From an uncultured Collinsella sp. (GTDB lineage Bacteria > Actinomycetota > Coriobacteriia > Coriobacteriales > Coriobacteriaceae): a stretch of 16,344 nt of DNA. The position numbers were made by a program, and so were the translations under genes. Below the pieces are notes generated by a model that did no database searches, had not been told where the DNA came from, and was given only the letters and a program-made list of their open reading frames with translations. The DNA lies in the NCBI GenBank assembly GCA_900544995.1, contig UQXC01000045.1:1-16344 (forward strand), written 5' to 3'. This document shows positions 14,755 to 16,344 of the stretch, in pieces; positions within the stretch are counted from its first letter, which is position 1; the number at the start of each line of letters is the position of its first letter.

Positions 14755-15753
14755 ATGAACGACATTCTCGCAAGAAGAGCAAGAAGAGCAAGACGAGCAA
14801 CTGCGGGCATCGCCCTTTCCGCGGCACTTGTCGCGGGAATCGCCCCCGTAGCGGCGATCGCGGCAGAAACCAGCTCCCCCACCGGTGCAGTTGCCTTGCA
14901 GACGGAAGATGCGGCCGCCGCAAAAGAAAAAGCGTATGCAGCCATGCAGGAAGCGCTCAAAAACCTCGAAGCCGCGAAAGACGCCGCAAGTCCCGAGAAA
15001 CTTGCGGAAATCGATGATGACATTGCCAGTTTTCAAGAGCTCCACGACATGATGTTGGCGGAAGCCGCTAAATATAGGGAACCCCTTCCCACCATGCAAG
15101 CGAACGTCGATGCAGCCCAAGCCAAATACGACGAGGCCCGCAACCGGACAAGCGGCCTTCAGGCAGAATTAGATAAGGTACTCAAGGAGCTCGGCGACGA
15201 GGCGCCCAGCACAGCTATTAAGGAGCATATTAAGCAGTTGCGCAGTGAGATCATGGCGGCAAAAAGGCGAGAAGAATCTTGTGAAGATGATCTTCACCGC
15301 TACCAACGCCGGCTCGAAAGCCAGGAAAAACAGGTTCAGTATTTCGAAAGTGAGGCAGAGGAAGCTAAAGCCCACATCGACGAGGACATAGCCAAGCGAA
15401 ATGCGCTCCTCGGCGATTTGGAAAAGGCGCAAGCGGCCTATGACGACGCCTGCAAAGCATACGAAGAGGCAAAGGCCGCGGCAGACAAGGCCACCTCGCC
15501 CGAGATAACGAAACCCGCCGAGACGACAAAACCCTCCAGCTCAGCGCAGCCGGCCGAGACGGCGCAGCCCGCCAGCTCGCCCACGACCGGCAAAGACGCT
15601 CCATCGAGCTCCACCAAGCAAGCAAATACGACCACCGGCAAGCTCGCAAACACAGGCGACACAGCGCCGAGCGCAATCGCACTCGCAGGAATCGCCGCCA
15701 TGGGACTCGGAATAACCGCCACAGCCACACGCCGCATCAAGAACTCAAAATAG
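14755..15753 (+). CDS. Coiled-coil cell-wall surface protein with LANTG sorting signal
   Basis: 332 residues; the ATG has GAGGTG 6 bases upstream. The signal peptide has an unusually basic start (three Ala-Arg-Arg units), then TAGIALSAALVAGIAPVAAI, with probable cleavage near AIAA-ET. Residues about 50-245 are rich in Ala, Glu, Lys and Gln and predicted to be a long alpha-helical coiled coil, with one break (PEKL at about 82 and PLPTM at about 110) and a possible hinge near 150 (GDEAPS). A Pro/Ser/Thr-rich stalk (about 248-295, with repeated PAET and SS units) would span the wall. LANTG (297-301), a hydrophobic segment and the tail RRIKNSK form the sorting signal. The LAxTG form matches the anchor gene of the minus-strand operon, so the same sortase may serve both. 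The layout suggests a surface adhesin or wall-spacing protein; no known binding domain is visible. It is a single-gene unit with its own promoter and terminator. Confidence 0.82.
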   Translation: MNDILARRARRARRATAGIALSAALVAGIAPVAAIAAETSSPTGAVALQTEDAAAAKEKAYAAMQEALKNLEAAKDAASPEKLAEIDDDIASFQELHDMMLAEAAKYREPLPTMQANVDAAQAKYDEARNRTSGLQAELDKVLKELGDEAPSTAIKEHIKQLRSEIMAAKRREESCEDDLHRYQRRLESQEKQVQYFESEAEEAKAHIDEDIAKRNALLGDLEKAQAAYDDACKAYEEAKAAADKATSPEITKPAETTKPSSSAQPAETAQPASSPTTGKDAPSSSTKQANTTTGKLANTGDTAPSAIALAGIAAMGLGITATATRRIKNSK

Positions 15754-15797
15754 CTGCCAGAGCATATCGCCTTCGCCAATCCACAAACCCAGAGACA

Positions 15798-15833
15798 AAA
15801 GAGGCCCGTTTCCCCAGGGAAACGGGTCTCTTT
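15798..15833 (+). terminator. Rho-independent terminator of the LANTG protein gene
   Basis: A 16-bp stem with one G-T pair (15798-15813 with 15818-15833) closes a 4-base loop. It has a GC-rich core (CCCGTTTCC/GGAAACGGG) and A and T runs at its outer ends, 45 bases after the stop codon. It could also act on the opposite strand. Confidence 0.85.
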
Positions 15834-15968
15834 AACTGCAAAAATTCAAGCAACAGCACCGCCGCCTCTTGAAGCACATCGCCACCGCGCTCCAAACAAC
15901 GCCAACGAGCAGCAAAAGACACGGGATTAAATTATTCAGATAAATGTGACCCTTCAGGTGGTTTTGGT

Positions 15969-16075
15969 CGGCTACCCGCGAGTGCCGGCAGGGCGCTTGG
16001 TAGTCGAGCGATCCCGCAGGCAAAGCCGAGGACCAGCGAGACACCAAGCGCCCTGCCGGCACTCGCGGGTAGCCG
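15969..16075. repeat. Perfect 33-bp inverted repeat with 41-base loop
   Basis: The left arm (15969-16001, beginning CGGCTACCCGCGAGTGCCGG) is an exact reverse complement of the right arm (16043-16075). TTTTGGT (15962-15968) and ACCAAAA (16080-16086) extend the helix across a 4-base bulge. The arms are very GC rich. It lies immediately beyond the 3' end of the SRP RNA gene, and the outer extension overlaps that gene's T run. No gene is seen between 15835 and 15968. Confidence 0.92.
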
Positions 16076-16082
16076 CGGCACC

Positions 16083-16206
16083 AAAAAGCGCCTGCGCACT
16101 CGATGGATTCGGATGCCCGACAGAGGCTCCTTATGGCTGCTTCCTTCCGGACCTGACCAGATTCGGAACATGTCGTCATCCGAACCCATCGAACGCGCTA
16201 GGCGCT
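16083..16206 (-). ncRNA. ffs: Signal recognition particle RNA, small bacterial (4.5S-like) type
   Basis: The minus strand carries the SRP Alu-less core CAGGTCCGGAAGGAAGCA (16138-16155), the Ffh-binding tip of the 4.5S RNA hairpin. On either side TCGATGGGTTCGGATG (16177-16192) pairs with CATCCGAATCCATCGA (16100-16115) with one G-U pair, and the ends AGCGCCT and AGGCGCT close the long helix. The gene ends in a T5 run (16083-16087). With Ffh it delivers nascent membrane proteins to the translocon. The 5' and 3' ends are estimated from the closing helix and promoter. Confidence 0.93.
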
Positions 16207-16212
16207 CGGTAT

Positions 16213-16241
16213 ATCTTACCTGCTCCCGCCCATCAGAGCAA
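16213..16241 (-). promoter_or_regulatory. Promoter of the SRP RNA gene
   Basis: TTGCTC (16236-16241), a 17-base spacer and TAAGAT (16213-16218) on the minus strand place the start of transcription about 7 bases downstream, at the 5' end of the closing helix of the SRP RNA. Confidence 0.6.
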
Positions 16242-16305
16242 GGTAGCTAATTTGGGACGGGGCTTTTTTGACTACTTCCTTGATTATCAACTTCATCCGA
16301 ACACC

Positions 16306-16343
16306 TCCCACATTCATCCGCACATGTGCGGATGAATGTGGGA
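16306..16343. repeat. Perfect 38-nt palindrome at the window edge
   Basis: The 19-base arm TCCCACATTCATCCGCACA (16306-16324) is followed directly by its exact reverse complement (16325-16343). A related TTCATCCG copy lies at 16292-16299. With no loop and no T run inside the window, its role cannot be told: it may be a terminator stem, an operator or part of a mobile repeat. The bases between 16242 and 16305 show only a TTTTTT run and no gene. Confidence 0.9.
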
Positions 16344-16344
16344 A

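Noticed and set aside
15932..16189. An 85-codon minus-strand frame
   Set aside because: It runs through the SRP RNA and the inverted repeat; its apparent repeats come from those DNA structures.
15969..16343. CRISPR array or integron attC sites suggested by the nearby repeats
   Set aside because: There is no set of regularly spaced direct repeats, and no cas or integrase gene; the repeats are single inverted pairs.

Overview
The window looks like a chromosomal segment of a high-GC, Gram-positive actinobacterium, most likely a gut Coriobacteriia of the Collinsella type. This is inferred from the IS1249-like transposase, the LAxTG sorting motifs on two surface proteins, the small 4.5S-type SRP RNA and the overall composition; no 16S rRNA or housekeeping protein is present to prove it.

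Region 1 (1-640) holds the 3' part of an IS256-group (IS1249-like) transposase, a probable insertion-sequence end, and a terminator hairpin. Region 2 (713-9524, minus strand) is the centre of interest: a tightly packed six-gene surface operon read from right to left. It encodes a SipW-type (Ser/His) signal peptidase, two TasA/camelysin-like proteins with SipW-type signal peptides, a 1828-residue secreted protein (beta-helix-like head, about seven InlB/Flg_new-like modules, one Cna_B/SpaA-like domain, no anchor), a third TasA/camelysin-like protein, and a small LAxTG-anchored protein. The four downstream genes are 2-3 bases apart or overlap. The two gaps around the first TasA-like gene each contain a hairpin, which suggests that this subunit is expressed at its own level. 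The model offered is an anchored fibre with a giant tip or matrix protein, processed by its own signal peptidase. Related SipW/TasA systems are known in Bacillus; this composition is the part that looks new.

Region 3 (9525-10131) is a roughly 600-base AT-rich intergenic stretch with a run of 10 C and clustered repeats, upstream of the operon, and near its right end the terminator of a flavodoxin-like gene. Region 4 (10132-14595, minus) carries that flavodoxin-family gene and a heterodimeric ABC exporter whose two subunits abut, with the usual one-active, one-degenerate ATP site.

Region 5 (14676-15834, plus) is a single-gene unit with an extended -10 promoter, encoding a coiled-coil surface protein with an LANTG sorting signal, and a strong terminator. 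Region 6 (15835-16344) has a nearly perfect 33-bp inverted repeat, the SRP RNA gene (minus) with its promoter, and a perfect 38-nt palindrome at the window edge.

All family calls come from reading motifs by eye; no database search was possible.
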